A stretch of 6,267 nucleotides of DNA from CAZQEZ01 sp964592475 (GTDB lineage: Bacteria > Bacteroidota > Bacteroidia > Cytophagales > Cyclobacteriaceae): positions 1 to 6,267 of the forward strand of contig CAZQEZ010000213.1 in NCBI GenBank assembly GCA_964592475.1. The letters run 5' to 3'. The notes beneath the pieces were generated by a model. The model was not told where the DNA came from and searched no databases. It was given only the letters and a program-made list of their open reading frames with translations. Below, one piece after another: positions 1-6,267 of the stretch; the stretch's first letter is position 1, and each line of letters starts with the position of its first letter. Position numbers and translations under genes: made by a program.

Positions 1-549
1 TTGAGTGTATACATCACTGGTGCTGTTTCGAGTAACATCCAGGTTTTCCAGATCTCCTGTTGGCTGTAATATTAAAGGCACATCTCCATAAGCAATCACT
101 AAATAGAAATAGTAAAGTGCTCTTAAAAATTTTGCTTCTGCCACATAGCGATTTACTAATGCTTTATCTGCGCTTGGAAGACTCACATCCCGTCCTGCAG
201 CAATAATCCCATTGGCTTGATTGATGCCATCATATAAATTGGCCCACCAGCTTTGGAAAGCTGGATTTGATGAAGTATAATCATTTTCATCAAATAAAAA
301 ATTATCACCGCTATTTCTACCAAAGATACCAGGAGTAGCTTCATCTGAATTTAAACTGGTAAACCTAACCATATCGCTATCCAGACCTTGAAGCTCACCA
401 TAAGTGGCGGTCAAAGCAGACCTGAAATCCGCCTCGGATTGAAAGAATTGTTCTTTGGTTAATGAACTTTGCGGCACTTCTTGCAAGAAATCATCACAGG
501 AAAAAGTTGTGAATGCTATTACTAATAATATATATTTTATCTTGTTCAT
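1..549 (-). CDS. SusD-like outer-membrane nutrient-binding lipoprotein (partial, 3' end outside window)
   Basis: The gene starts at the ATG in 547-549 and stays open to the left edge, giving 183 residues. SusD family proteins are usually about 450-600 residues, so roughly the first third is present. The N-terminus is MNKIKYILLVIAFTTFSCDD: a short charged start, a hydrophobic core (residues 6-16) and Cys18 as the likely lipidated residue. The -3 to -1 residues TFS are a loose lipobox. The acidic DD after Cys18 fits the acidic surface-export signals described for Bacteroidetes lipoproteins. Family hallmarks are DFLQEVPQSSLT at 20-31, WWANLYDGINQAN at 101-113 and EAKFLRALYYFYLVIAYGD at 138-156, the typical helical repeat segment. 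It lies 23 bp after the receptor gene, so it is almost certainly co-transcribed. By family, SusD caps the extracellular face of the SusC barrel and binds ligand. The ligand is unknown. Confidence 0.96.
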   Translation of the reverse strand, partial: MNKIKYILLVIAFTTFSCDDFLQEVPQSSLTKEQFFQSEADFRSALTATYGELQGLDSDMVRFTSLNSDEATPGIFGRNSGDNFLFDENDYTSSNPAFQSWWANLYDGINQANGIIAAGRDVSLPSADKALVNRYVAEAKFLRALYYFYLVIAYGDVPLILQPTGDLENLDVTRNSTSDVYTQ

Positions 550-572
550 ATCAATTTTTTTTATTCTTTGAC

Positions 573-3500
573 TTAAAAAGAAACATTAACACCAAAAGTG
601 TAAGACCTGGTAATTGGCAGCCCTACGATATCATGTCCACGTACTATATTGCTTTGTCCACCGATATTTACATCCGGGTCAAATCCTGAATAATTGGTAA
701 ATGTTGCCAGATTTTGTATGCTGAAATATAACCTTAAATTTTTCATCCAATTACCAGCATTATTTGGAAGGGAGTACCCAAGAATCACATTTCTTATTTG
801 TAAAAATGATGCATCTTCAACTATCCTGCTATCAATATCGTCATTATGACCAAATCCGGCATAACCGATTTTTGTGGTTTGATTGATTTCGGGAGTCGAA
901 CCATCCAGCATAAAGCTGTTAGCAGAACCTGCCATTCTACTTTGTCTACCACCCATACCCATATAAAGTAGATCATTGAGTGTATGGTTAAGTACTTCAT
1001 TACCCTGGCTTCCCTGCACAAATACAGATAAATCAAAATTCCTATAAGTGAAATTATTAGTAAAACCATAAATAAAATTCGGAGTTGGGTCTCCAATAGG
1101 CCCTATATCTTCTGTATTTACTGCACCGTCACCATTCACATCTGCATATCTTACACCTCCAACCCTTGGAGAAGGATTGCCATGTTCAATGGGAGAATTA
1201 TCTATTTGCTCCTGGCTTTGCCAAATGCCATCAAAAGTATAACCACGGAAAAGTCCAATGGGTTGTCCTACTTGCAAAAGTATATCTCTATTGTTCCAGC
1301 AGGCACGACTACATAGACCCGATCCCAAGATTATTTCCATAGCTCCCCCCAAATCCAACACTTCATTTCTGTTAAAAGAAATATTAGCGTTGGCATTCCA
1401 GGTGAAATCTGTTCCCTGCACTACATCAGCATCCAAAACCAATTCCACGCCCCTGTTTTCCACACTGCCTACATTTTGCAATGAGGTGGTAAAACCAGAA
1501 GTAGCGGGAATAGACCTTTCAAGCAATAAATCATTGGTTGTTTTACTATATACTTCTGCGGTAATACTAAGCCTGTCATTTAATATCGAAAAATCTAATC
1601 CGATATTCCATTGCGCTGTTCGCTCCCATTTAAGATCCGGGTTAGCTATACGATCAGGAGAAGTTCCTGAAAACTGATTACCTCCAAATATATAATTTGC
1701 ATTGGGGCTATAAGTAGCAAGAGAGCGGAAGGAACCAATGTCAGTGTTTCCGGTAAGACCGTAACTGGCTCTAACCTTTGCATTGGAAATAAAGCCTAAA
1801 TTATCCATGAATGGTTCGTTCGACAGTCTCCAGGCAAATGCTCCGGAAGGAAAAAATCCCCATCGATTGTCTACACCGAATCGGGAAGAACCATCTGTAC
1901 GTACAGTAGCGGTAAAAATATATTTATCTTTTAAAATATAATTTCCTCTGGCAAAGAAAGAAGCCATTGCCCATTCGGTTAAACCGGTGCTAGGTTGATC
2001 AAACTCGTTACCTGCTTGTAGCGCATTATTTTTAAATGTGTTGGTAAAGAAATTGGAAGCTGAGGCTCTTAAGCTTTCATTTCTATTGGTTTGCATTTCA
2101 AAGCCGCCCATCAAATTGAGGGTGTTTCCATTGAATGACCTGTCGTAATGAAGCGTGTTTGTGTTGATCAAACTAATATTTCGCCGGGTTGATTTAACTG
2201 CAAATCCCTCCTCATCACTACTTCTTAAAAGATTGGAAAGAAAATAATCCCTGGTAACATCAGCGAAATCTCCTCCCACACTTATCTTCGCTCTTAAGCC
2301 TTCGGCGATCTCTACCTGACCAAAAATATTTCCAATCACTCGGTTAATAACGATGTCATTAACTGCTTCTCTGGCTGTAAGCAATGGGTTTTGAGTTCTA
2401 CCCAAAGGAAACAAAAAGCTCTCGCCTGTTTGTTCTTCCAATTCATTTTGCCAGTCTCTGGTAGTTGCATAAAAGAAACCATTGGCATCTCTCACCGGCT
2501 GTATAGGGGGCGATTGTAAAGCTGCCATCACGATATCATCTCCGCGGTGACCATTACCATTTACTATACCTGCATTCCGGGTTGAGTTAGTGAAGGTAAA
2601 TGAATTGCCAAAAGATATTTTATCATTTACCTGTCCATTGGTATTCAAGCGTATGGAATATCTTTTGAAACCAGTAGACTCCACAACGCCATCCTGATTA
2701 AAATAGTTAAAAGACGCATTATAAGATAAATCTTTACTGCCGCCGGCAAACCTGAAAGTCTGACTTTGCATTAAAGCCGGATTGAAAATCTCATCCTGCC
2801 AATCAGTATTTGCAAATTGTGAAGTAAGTGCCGGGGATAAGGTTCTAACTTCGTTATCGCTATCATCGAGGGCAGTTCTGTTTATTTCAATGTCATTATA
2901 AAAATCAAGGTATTGCTCTACATTCATGGCATCGTATCGAGTGGCTGCCGTCTGGATGGAGTAATAAGATTCATAACTAAAGGAGCTTTGACCAGCTGTT
3001 CCTTGCTTGGTGGTAATCAATACTACACCATTCGATCCCCTGGAGCCATAAATTGCAGTTGCGGATGCATCTTTAAGTACTTCTATCGATTCGATGTCCT
3101 GGGGGTTCAAACTGGCTAAAGCATTACCAGCAGGGTCTTTATTTAATGTAAAATTGTTATTACCGCCTGGATTTAAATCTTCATTGTTCGCATTAATTTG
3201 CACACCATCGATTACGTAAAGTGGCTCATTACCTCCGGTAATGGAATTACCACCGCGAATTCGTACTGAAATACCTCCTCCAGGAGCATTGGAAGCTTGT
3301 GTTATTTGAACACCGGGAACTCTACCCTGTAATGCCTGTTCAAAAGAAGCATTAGGTATTCTTTCCAGCGTTTTTGCATCTATGGATACTACTGATCCAC
3401 TTAAATCTTCCTTACGCTGTTGACCATAACCAATAACCACCAACTCTTGTAATTGCTGAAGATCCTGCACCATGGTGACGTCAATTACACTCCTGTTACC

Positions 3501-4109
3501 AACCTCTACTTCTTCGGTAGTATACCCCACCGAACTAAAAACCAAAGTAGCTCCTTCGGATACTTCCAGCGAATAATTGCCCTGAACATTAGTTACCGTT
3601 CCATTTCTGGTTCCCTTTTCTACCACGTTAACGCCGGGGAGACCTTCATTGTCTTCCATGGAGGTGACCTTGCCGGTGATGTTGCGGGTTTGGATGATCA
3701 CTTCAATTATTTTGTCCTTTTCATTTGAGTTTGTAATTTCCGAAACATTAATTACATTGTTGACCTGGCGGAACTTTAATTGTGCTTTTTTAGAAATAAC
3801 CAACAATAGATCACTCAATAAAACACCAGTATTATTCACATCAATCCTGATATTTTTATTGATGAAATTTCTGTCATAAAAAAATTCATAGTCACTTCTT
3901 TTTTCAATTGCCTGAAATATCTGCTCGATTGAAGCATTTTTCAGATGAAGTGTAATACGTGCTTCCTTAATACTTTCTATGCCCTTTTGTTGCAGTTGAG
4001 CATTTCCATTGGAAGCCAGCAGGAAATTAAACAGCAATAGCTGTGTAATCAAACCGTAAAACGTGAACTTAGAGCTCATCTTGATTAGCTTTAGTAATTT
4101 GTTTTTCAT
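573..4109 (-). CDS. SusC-like TonB-dependent outer-membrane receptor with N-terminal STN signalling domain
   Basis: This 1178-residue protein is complete. Residues 1-37 are a signal peptide with a long basic start, a hydrophobic stretch at about 15-32 and a likely cut after SNGNA before Q38. Residues about 50-124 form an STN (secretin/TonB short N-terminal) domain. Residues about 143-215 form a carboxypeptidase-regulatory-like domain starting NITGKV with GVNVVEKGT and GNYSLEV. The SusC-type TonB box region is LQELVVIGYG (220-229). The plug spans about 230-368 and carries VRIRGGNSI, LYVIDGV and IEVLKDASATAIYGSRGSNG. The rest is a barrel, with the late SusC signature DVNGDGAVNTEDIGPIGDP at 990-1008, and ends in FGVNVSF with a terminal Phe. 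By family it imports an oligomeric nutrient using TonB energy, paired with the SusD that follows. The STN domain marks it as a transducer that signals to a FecR-type anti-sigma, and one is encoded just upstream. Met11 (4077-4079) is an alternative start. The only cysteines are C933 and C937. Confidence 0.98.
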   Translation of the reverse strand: MKNKLLKLIKMSSKFTFYGLITQLLLFNFLLASNGNAQLQQKGIESIKEARITLHLKNASIEQIFQAIEKRSDYEFFYDRNFINKNIRIDVNNTGVLLSDLLLVISKKAQLKFRQVNNVINVSEITNSNEKDKIIEVIIQTRNITGKVTSMEDNEGLPGVNVVEKGTRNGTVTNVQGNYSLEVSEGATLVFSSVGYTTEEVEVGNRSVIDVTMVQDLQQLQELVVIGYGQQRKEDLSGSVVSIDAKTLERIPNASFEQALQGRVPGVQITQASNAPGGGISVRIRGGNSITGGNEPLYVIDGVQINANNEDLNPGGNNNFTLNKDPAGNALASLNPQDIESIEVLKDASATAIYGSRGSNGVVLITTKQGTAGQSSFSYESYYSIQTAATRYDAMNVEQYLDFYNDIEINRTALDDSDNEVRTLSPALTSQFANTDWQDEIFNPALMQSQTFRFAGGSKDLSYNASFNYFNQDGVVESTGFKRYSIRLNTNGQVNDKISFGNSFTFTNSTRNAGIVNGNGHRGDDIVMAALQSPPIQPVRDANGFFYATTRDWQNELEEQTGESFLFPLGRTQNPLLTAREAVNDIVINRVIGNIFGQVEIAEGLRAKISVGGDFADVTRDYFLSNLLRSSDEEGFAVKSTRRNISLINTNTLHYDRSFNGNTLNLMGGFEMQTNRNESLRASASNFFTNTFKNNALQAGNEFDQPSTGLTEWAMASFFARGNYILKDKYIFTATVRTDGSSRFGVDNRWGFFPSGAFAWRLSNEPFMDNLGFISNAKVRASYGLTGNTDIGSFRSLATYSPNANYIFGGNQFSGTSPDRIANPDLKWERTAQWNIGLDFSILNDRLSITAEVYSKTTNDLLLERSIPATSGFTTSLQNVGSVENRGVELVLDADVVQGTDFTWNANANISFNRNEVLDLGGAMEIILGSGLCSRACWNNRDILLQVGQPIGLFRGYTFDGIWQSQEQIDNSPIEHGNPSPRVGGVRYADVNGDGAVNTEDIGPIGDPTPNFIYGFTNNFTYRNFDLSVFVQGSQGNEVLNHTLNDLLYMGMGGRQSRMAGSANSFMLDGSTPEINQTTKIGYAGFGHNDDIDSRIVEDASFLQIRNVILGYSLPNNAGNWMKNLRLYFSIQNLATFTNYSGFDPDVNIGGQSNIVRGHDIVGLPITRSYTFGVNVSF

Positions 4110-4146
4110 AATTTTGCTATTATTATTTTGTAATAAATTGATTTAA

Positions 4147-4171
4147 ATTCGACCCACGAGTTTGGTCGAAT
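4147..4171. repeat. Perfect 8-bp inverted repeat in the fecR-susC gap
   Basis: ATTCGACC (4147-4154) and GGTCGAAT (4164-4171) are exact reverse complements separated by 9 bp (CACGAGTTT). It lies 37 bp upstream of the susC start codon and 11 bp from the neighbouring stem-loop at 4183-4206. It could be an RNA hairpin in the susC leader or a dyad site for a DNA-binding protein. No TTTG/TAnnTTTG promoter pair is present on the minus strand in this gap, so susC is either read through from fecR or uses a promoter of another type, such as one for the ECF factor encoded here. Confidence 0.6.
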
Positions 4172-4182
4172 GATTAATTTTG

Positions 4183-4206
4183 ACAGCCGGCTCCGACCCC
4201 GGCTGT
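4183..4206. other. Perfect 8-bp stem-loop just after fecR; terminator-like only for plus-strand transcription
   Basis: The arms ACAGCCGG (4183-4190) and CCGGCTGT (4199-4206) are perfect complements around the 8-nt loop CTCCGACC. The stem is GC-rich in an AT-rich gap and begins 5 bp beyond the fecR stop codon. Six T residues follow on the plus strand (4206-4211), the shape of an intrinsic terminator for plus-strand RNA. On the minus strand, where all the genes lie, the stem is preceded by A residues and followed by CAAAATTAATC, so it lacks a proper U-tract. In the fecR-susC transcript it may act as an RNA-stabilising, processing or partial attenuation element. The structure is certain from sequence; the role is inferred. 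Confidence 0.6.
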
Positions 4207-4210
4207 TTTT

Positions 4211-5269
4211 TCAAAATCTTACTTTTAAGTTTTTCCCATCTAATTCAAATTTTATGTTATGAGTATATTTTAAATTTTCCAGTACCTGTGTTAAGCTCAT
4301 GTCTACAAATTTACCTTTCAATTGCCACTGCTCTTTGGGGGAATTAAGTAAATCCACCTCTACTCCATACCAACGCTCCAGTTTGGCAAAAGCTTCCTGA
4401 TAGGTGTTATTGTCAAATATTAAAATGCCCTCTTTCCAACCGGTCTCTACTGTTTTATTAAAAGATGTCAATGTTGATTCAAAAGAATTTTTATTTACTG
4501 ATATTTTTTGATTGGGCAATAGATCAATGTTAAGATTTTCTTTTTTGCTATCTGACAACACCTTCACTTTGCCGGTAATTAATGCAACAGTTAATACCTC
4601 TTCCTCCGGATAGGCATTCAAATTAAAAGATGTACCTAAAACCCTGGTAGTAATACTTTCACTTTTAATTAAAAATGGTCTGGCCAAATCTTCAATCACA
4701 TCGAAATATGCTTCTCCCGAAAACTTTACCTCTCTTCTATTTCCTGAAAATTGTTGCGGATAGGAAATACTGCTTTCAGCATTCATATGCACAGATGTGC
4801 CATCCGGTAGTTTTATCAATAGTTTTTGACCTGGTTGGGTGGTTTTGGTAATAGTAGCAATTGTTACCGGAGCCACTGTTTTAGGAGGTTGATCTATAAA
4901 ATTATTTAGCAAATAAACAGCTACAATTACAAAAACCAATACTGCCGCTACACGTGGTATGTAGGAAAAATTGAAAACCAGGTTTCTTTTTTCCTTTAAT
5001 GTTTCCTGCAAATTTCCGGAGTTTTGTTTTCTAAGAATATTGCCCAAAACAGCTTCTCTTTCTTCAGAGGTTCCCTGGGCTTGCTCAAAATGAAAAAGAA
5101 GGATCATTTCTTTAGCACTTTTCATTATGGTCTGCTGCTCAGGATGATTGGTTATTATGCTTTGCCAAAAATAATTGAGTGACGCATCCGGATTGATAGT
5201 CCAGCGAACAAATTCTTCATCCAAAAGGAAATCTTCTAAGCTATAATTTTTATAATCTTTCTTTGCCAT
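4211..5269 (-). CDS. FecR-type transmembrane anti-sigma factor with C-terminal DUF4974
   Basis: This 352-residue protein starts at the ATG in 5267-5269 and ends in TGA at 4211-4213. Residues about 8-80 are a cytoplasmic sigma-binding region with VRWTINPDASLNYFW (21-35), typical of this family. A single membrane helix lies at about 104-121 (IPRVAAVLVFVIVAVYLL). The periplasmic FecR domain covers about 145-240, with LPDGTSVHMNAESSISYP at 154-171, VKFSGEAYFDV at 181-191 and TRVLGTSFNLNAY at 208-220. Residues about 281-350 match DUF4974, starting GILIFDNNTYQEAFAKLERW and ending GKNLKVRF. By family it holds the neighbouring ECF sigma factor inactive, or helps activate it, until the receptor's STN domain signals. 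It lies 150 bp after the sigma gene and 101 bp before the receptor gene, so the order sigma, anti-sigma, susC, susD is the standard one. Its length and domain set are complete. Confidence 0.97.
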   Translation of the reverse strand: MAKKDYKNYSLEDFLLDEEFVRWTINPDASLNYFWQSIITNHPEQQTIMKSAKEMILLFHFEQAQGTSEEREAVLGNILRKQNSGNLQETLKEKRNLVFNFSYIPRVAAVLVFVIVAVYLLNNFIDQPPKTVAPVTIATITKTTQPGQKLLIKLPDGTSVHMNAESSISYPQQFSGNRREVKFSGEAYFDVIEDLARPFLIKSESITTRVLGTSFNLNAYPEEEVLTVALITGKVKVLSDSKKENLNIDLLPNQKISVNKNSFESTLTSFNKTVETGWKEGILIFDNNTYQEAFAKLERWYGVEVDLLNSPKEQWQLKGKFVDMSLTQVLENLKYTHNIKFELDGKNLKVRF

Positions 5270-5419
5270 TTCTGATGCTTATACTAATGAATGCAGCATC
5301 TACAGCAAACAACCTCAAAAAAAAATAAATAATTGATATAATTATGGTTCATCAAAAAATTAGCCTGATTTATAATGATCATCCCAAATAAAAACTTAAT
5401 TCAATGTAATATTTGGAAT
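5270..5419. other. Sigma to anti-sigma intergenic gap (150 bp)
   Basis: This is longer than usual for a tightly coupled sigma/anti-sigma pair. I see no small gene and no clear terminator. It holds a weak inverted repeat, CCAAATA (5384-5390) with TATTTGG (5410-5416), just past the sigma stop codon and without a T-run on the coding strand. The perfect palindrome ATGATCAT lies at 5375-5382, and a 5-bp dyad GATGC/GCATC (5274-5278 and 5296-5300) lies close to the anti-sigma start. One near-match to the -7 promoter element, TTTATTTG (5392 down to 5385), lacks a -33 partner. Co-transcription of the two genes is the simplest reading. Confidence 0.4.
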
Positions 5420-6070
5420 TTAAAACAGCATTAGGAATAAATTCTTATGCAAAGATTTTTTCAAAGATGTTATGGCTCTGTAGAGGAGTGTTCTGGCGGT
5501 TTTTATATCACTATATCCCATTATTTCTGCTATTTGCTGGTAGGAATGTCCTTCAAAATAAAAATGGAATATGGCTTCACGTTCTTTGGTTGATAATTTT
5601 ATTATTGCATCCCTGAGCTTATTCACTTGTTCTTCGTTCAATTGTTTTTCAATAAGGTGCTGTTCGTAGGATATTTCAATAGTGAATTTTTCATGTGTTG
5701 CATCGTACTTCTCATTTTTGGCATTATTATGCAGGAAGCGTATGATTTTTCGCCTTAATATTTTATAAAGAAACGGTTTGATCGCATTGGTACTGCCAAT
5801 AGTAGCTCTTTTATCCCGGATTTCAATGAACATGTCCTGAATACAATCCTTAACAATTTCTCTATCCCGGATAAAATTCAACCCGTATGTTAATAGTTTG
5901 TCGAAATAAAATTCGTAAATGAAAATAAAAGCCGATTCATTGCCATTTTTAAAGTCAGACCAGATTTTGTCGTCAGAAGCATTGGAAAAATCATTATTGC
6001 AACTTAAATCATTCTCTGTTGGCTCAAAATGAATATTATAATAATTGTGGCTTGGCTTGCTTTTTATCAT
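5420..6070 (-). CDS. ECF (FecI/RpoE-like) RNA polymerase sigma factor
   Basis: Using the ATG at 6068-6070 the protein has 216 residues. An in-frame TTG at 6086-6088 would add six residues (222) and is preceded at once by a TAA. I prefer the ATG because TTG starts are uncommon and no conserved residue lies between them. In the 222-residue numbering, sigma region 2 spans about 40-120, with IWSDFKNGNESAFIFIYEFYF (42-62) and EIVKDCIQDMFIEI (77-90). Region 4 spans about 155-212, with LSTKEREAIFHFYFEGHSY (165-183) and a helix-turn-helix around YQQIAEIMGYSDIKTARTLL (183-202). No region 3 or extra C-terminal domain is seen, as expected for an ECF factor of the Bacteroidetes type. About 35 residues precede region 2, a modest extension rich in Asn. 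The adjacent anti-sigma gene is its likely partner, and the susC/susD genes its likely targets. Confidence 0.95.
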   Translation of the reverse strand: MIKSKPSHNYYNIHFEPTENDLSCNNDFSNASDDKIWSDFKNGNESAFIFIYEFYFDKLLTYGLNFIRDREIVKDCIQDMFIEIRDKRATIGSTNAIKPFLYKILRRKIIRFLHNNAKNEKYDATHEKFTIEISYEQHLIEKQLNEEQVNKLRDAIIKLSTKEREAIFHFYFEGHSYQQIAEIMGYSDIKTARTLLYRAITSLKKSLHKNLFLMLF

Positions 6071-6106
6071 TTTAGAAAAGAATAACAATTATTCCTCAAT
6101 GATAAG

Positions 6107-6134
6107 CAAAATTAACAGAAATGAAAAATACAAT
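6107..6134 (-). promoter_or_regulatory. Candidate Bacteroidetes-type promoter for the sigma gene
   Basis: On the minus strand TAATTTTG (6114 down to 6107) matches the Bacteroidetes -7 consensus TAnnTTTG exactly. Sixteen bases upstream is ATTG (6134 down to 6131), three of four bases of the -33 element TTTG. Transcription would start near 6100, leaving about 30 nt before the ATG at 6070 but only about 12 nt before the alternative TTG, which mildly favours the ATG. In DNA this AT-rich, a match of this size can occur by chance, and the spacing is slightly short. Confidence 0.35.
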
Positions 6135-6140
6135 TATTAA

Positions 6141-6172
6141 TAAGTAAACTTTTGCAATTTATTTATTACTTA
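6141..6172. repeat. 7-bp inverted repeat upstream of the sigma gene
   Basis: TAAGTAA (6141-6147) and TTACTTA (6166-6172) are exact reverse complements separated by 18 bp. The dyad lies just upstream of the candidate promoter, and its right arm overlaps the first direct-repeat copy starting at 6168. A regulator site is possible, but the arms are AT-rich and short, so chance is a real alternative. Confidence 0.25.
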
Positions 6173-6254
6173 CAAAGTATTTTAAATGATTAATAGTTTA
6201 TTTTTATTTATTATCACTACTGACCGACTAAATTTATAGGAACTTACAAAATAT
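6168..6254. repeat. 13-bp direct repeat pair upstream of the sigma gene (12 of 13 identical)
   Basis: ACTTACAAAGTAT (6168-6180) recurs as ACTTACAAAATAT (6242-6254), differing at one base, with start points 74 bp apart, close to seven helical turns. Read on the minus strand, toward the sigma gene, each copy is ATA(C/T)TTTGTAAGT, which also resembles a promoter element one base shorter than TAnnTTTG. They could be two operator sites on the same face of the DNA, two promoter cores, or chance similarity in AT-rich DNA. Confidence 0.4.
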
Positions 6255-6267
6255 GGAGGGGCACCGA

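Larger units (their letters stand above)
6089..6267. other. AT-rich upstream region of the locus
   Basis: No coding region can be supported in these 179 bp. It holds the candidate sigma promoter and the repeats listed separately. The last 14 bases (6254-6267), read on the minus strand, are TCGGTGCCCCTCCA. They could be the 3' end of a tRNA gene: three T-stem bases, an acceptor strand GTGCCCC, U at position 73 and CCA. The same bases read forward contain an ATG (6253-6255) followed by only four codons before the edge. Neither reading can be decided from the window. Confidence 0.4.

Noticed and set aside
821..1096. Minus-strand 91-codon open frame with hydrophobic stretches
   Set aside because: It is an alternative frame inside the receptor gene whose main frame carries the expected barrel signatures here.
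1080..1140. Dockerin-like calcium loop DVNGDGAVNTEDIG in the receptor
   Set aside because: This segment is a usual signature in the C-terminal half of SusC proteins and is not a separate cellulosome-type dockerin.
1258..1677. Plus-strand open frame of 139 codons opposite the receptor gene
   Set aside because: It lies fully antisense to a clear SusC gene, shows no recognisable domain, and is explained by the base composition of the opposite strand.
2913..3879. Three short plus-strand open frames (2913-3119, 3453-3728, 3649-3879)
   Set aside because: All are antisense to the conserved plug, carboxypeptidase-like and STN regions of the receptor, and two overlap each other; they have no family features.
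4175..4182. Perfect TAnnTTTG match (TAATTTTG) on the plus strand in the fecR-susC gap
   Set aside because: No TTTG lies at the right distance upstream, and a start would fall inside the adjacent terminator-like hairpin, so a real promoter is unlikely.
5413..5616. Plus-strand 67-codon open frame with aromatic, membrane-like sequence
   Set aside because: It is antisense to sigma region 4; the hydrophobic look comes from the complement of Lys/Asn/Glu-rich codons.
6253..6267. ATG at the right edge that could begin a divergent plus-strand gene
   Set aside because: Only five codons are visible and no convincing plus-strand promoter pair precedes it; the bases fit a tRNA tail at least as well.
1..6267. 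CRISPR arrays, insertion sequences, riboswitches, phage or defence genes
   Set aside because: No regularly spaced repeats, transposase sequence, known riboswitch core or defence domain was seen; apart from short gaps the window is fully occupied by the four-gene uptake locus.

Overview
The window reads as the regulatory and outer-membrane uptake head of a SusC/SusD-type nutrient locus from a Bacteroidetes (Bacteroidota) bacterium. The supporting evidence is a large TonB-dependent receptor of the SusC class with an N-terminal STN domain, directly followed by a SusD-like lipoprotein. Upstream lie a FecR-type anti-sigma factor with the Bacteroidetes C-terminal domain DUF4974 and an ECF sigma factor. 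The DNA is AT-rich, ribosome-binding sites are not of the Shine-Dalgarno type, and a TAnnTTTG-like promoter element sits upstream of the sigma gene. The receptor's signal peptide resembles those I associate with Cytophagales, but that finer placement is only a guess.

All four genes lie on the minus strand, so in transcription order the layout runs from right to left. Positions 6071-6267 are an AT-rich leader with a candidate promoter, a 13-bp near-perfect direct repeat and possibly the last bases of a tRNA gene at the window edge. The ECF sigma gene covers about 5420-6070. A 150-bp gap precedes the anti-sigma gene (4211-5269). A 101-bp gap with two perfect 8-bp inverted repeats precedes the susC-like gene (573-4109). 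A 23-bp gap leads into the susD-like gene (549 to the left edge, cut off after 183 codons).

By family knowledge the parts form a trans-envelope relay. Ligand binding by SusC/SusD at the surface is reported through the periplasmic STN domain to the periplasmic half of the FecR protein. This frees the ECF sigma factor in the cytoplasm, which then transcribes the uptake genes. The substrate cannot be told from this window because no glycoside hydrolase, sulfatase, peptidase or other catalytic gene is present. The locus type is well known. The least ordinary elements are the paired stem-loops between fecR and susC, the spaced direct repeats upstream of the sigma gene, and a lone CxxxC cysteine pair in the receptor.
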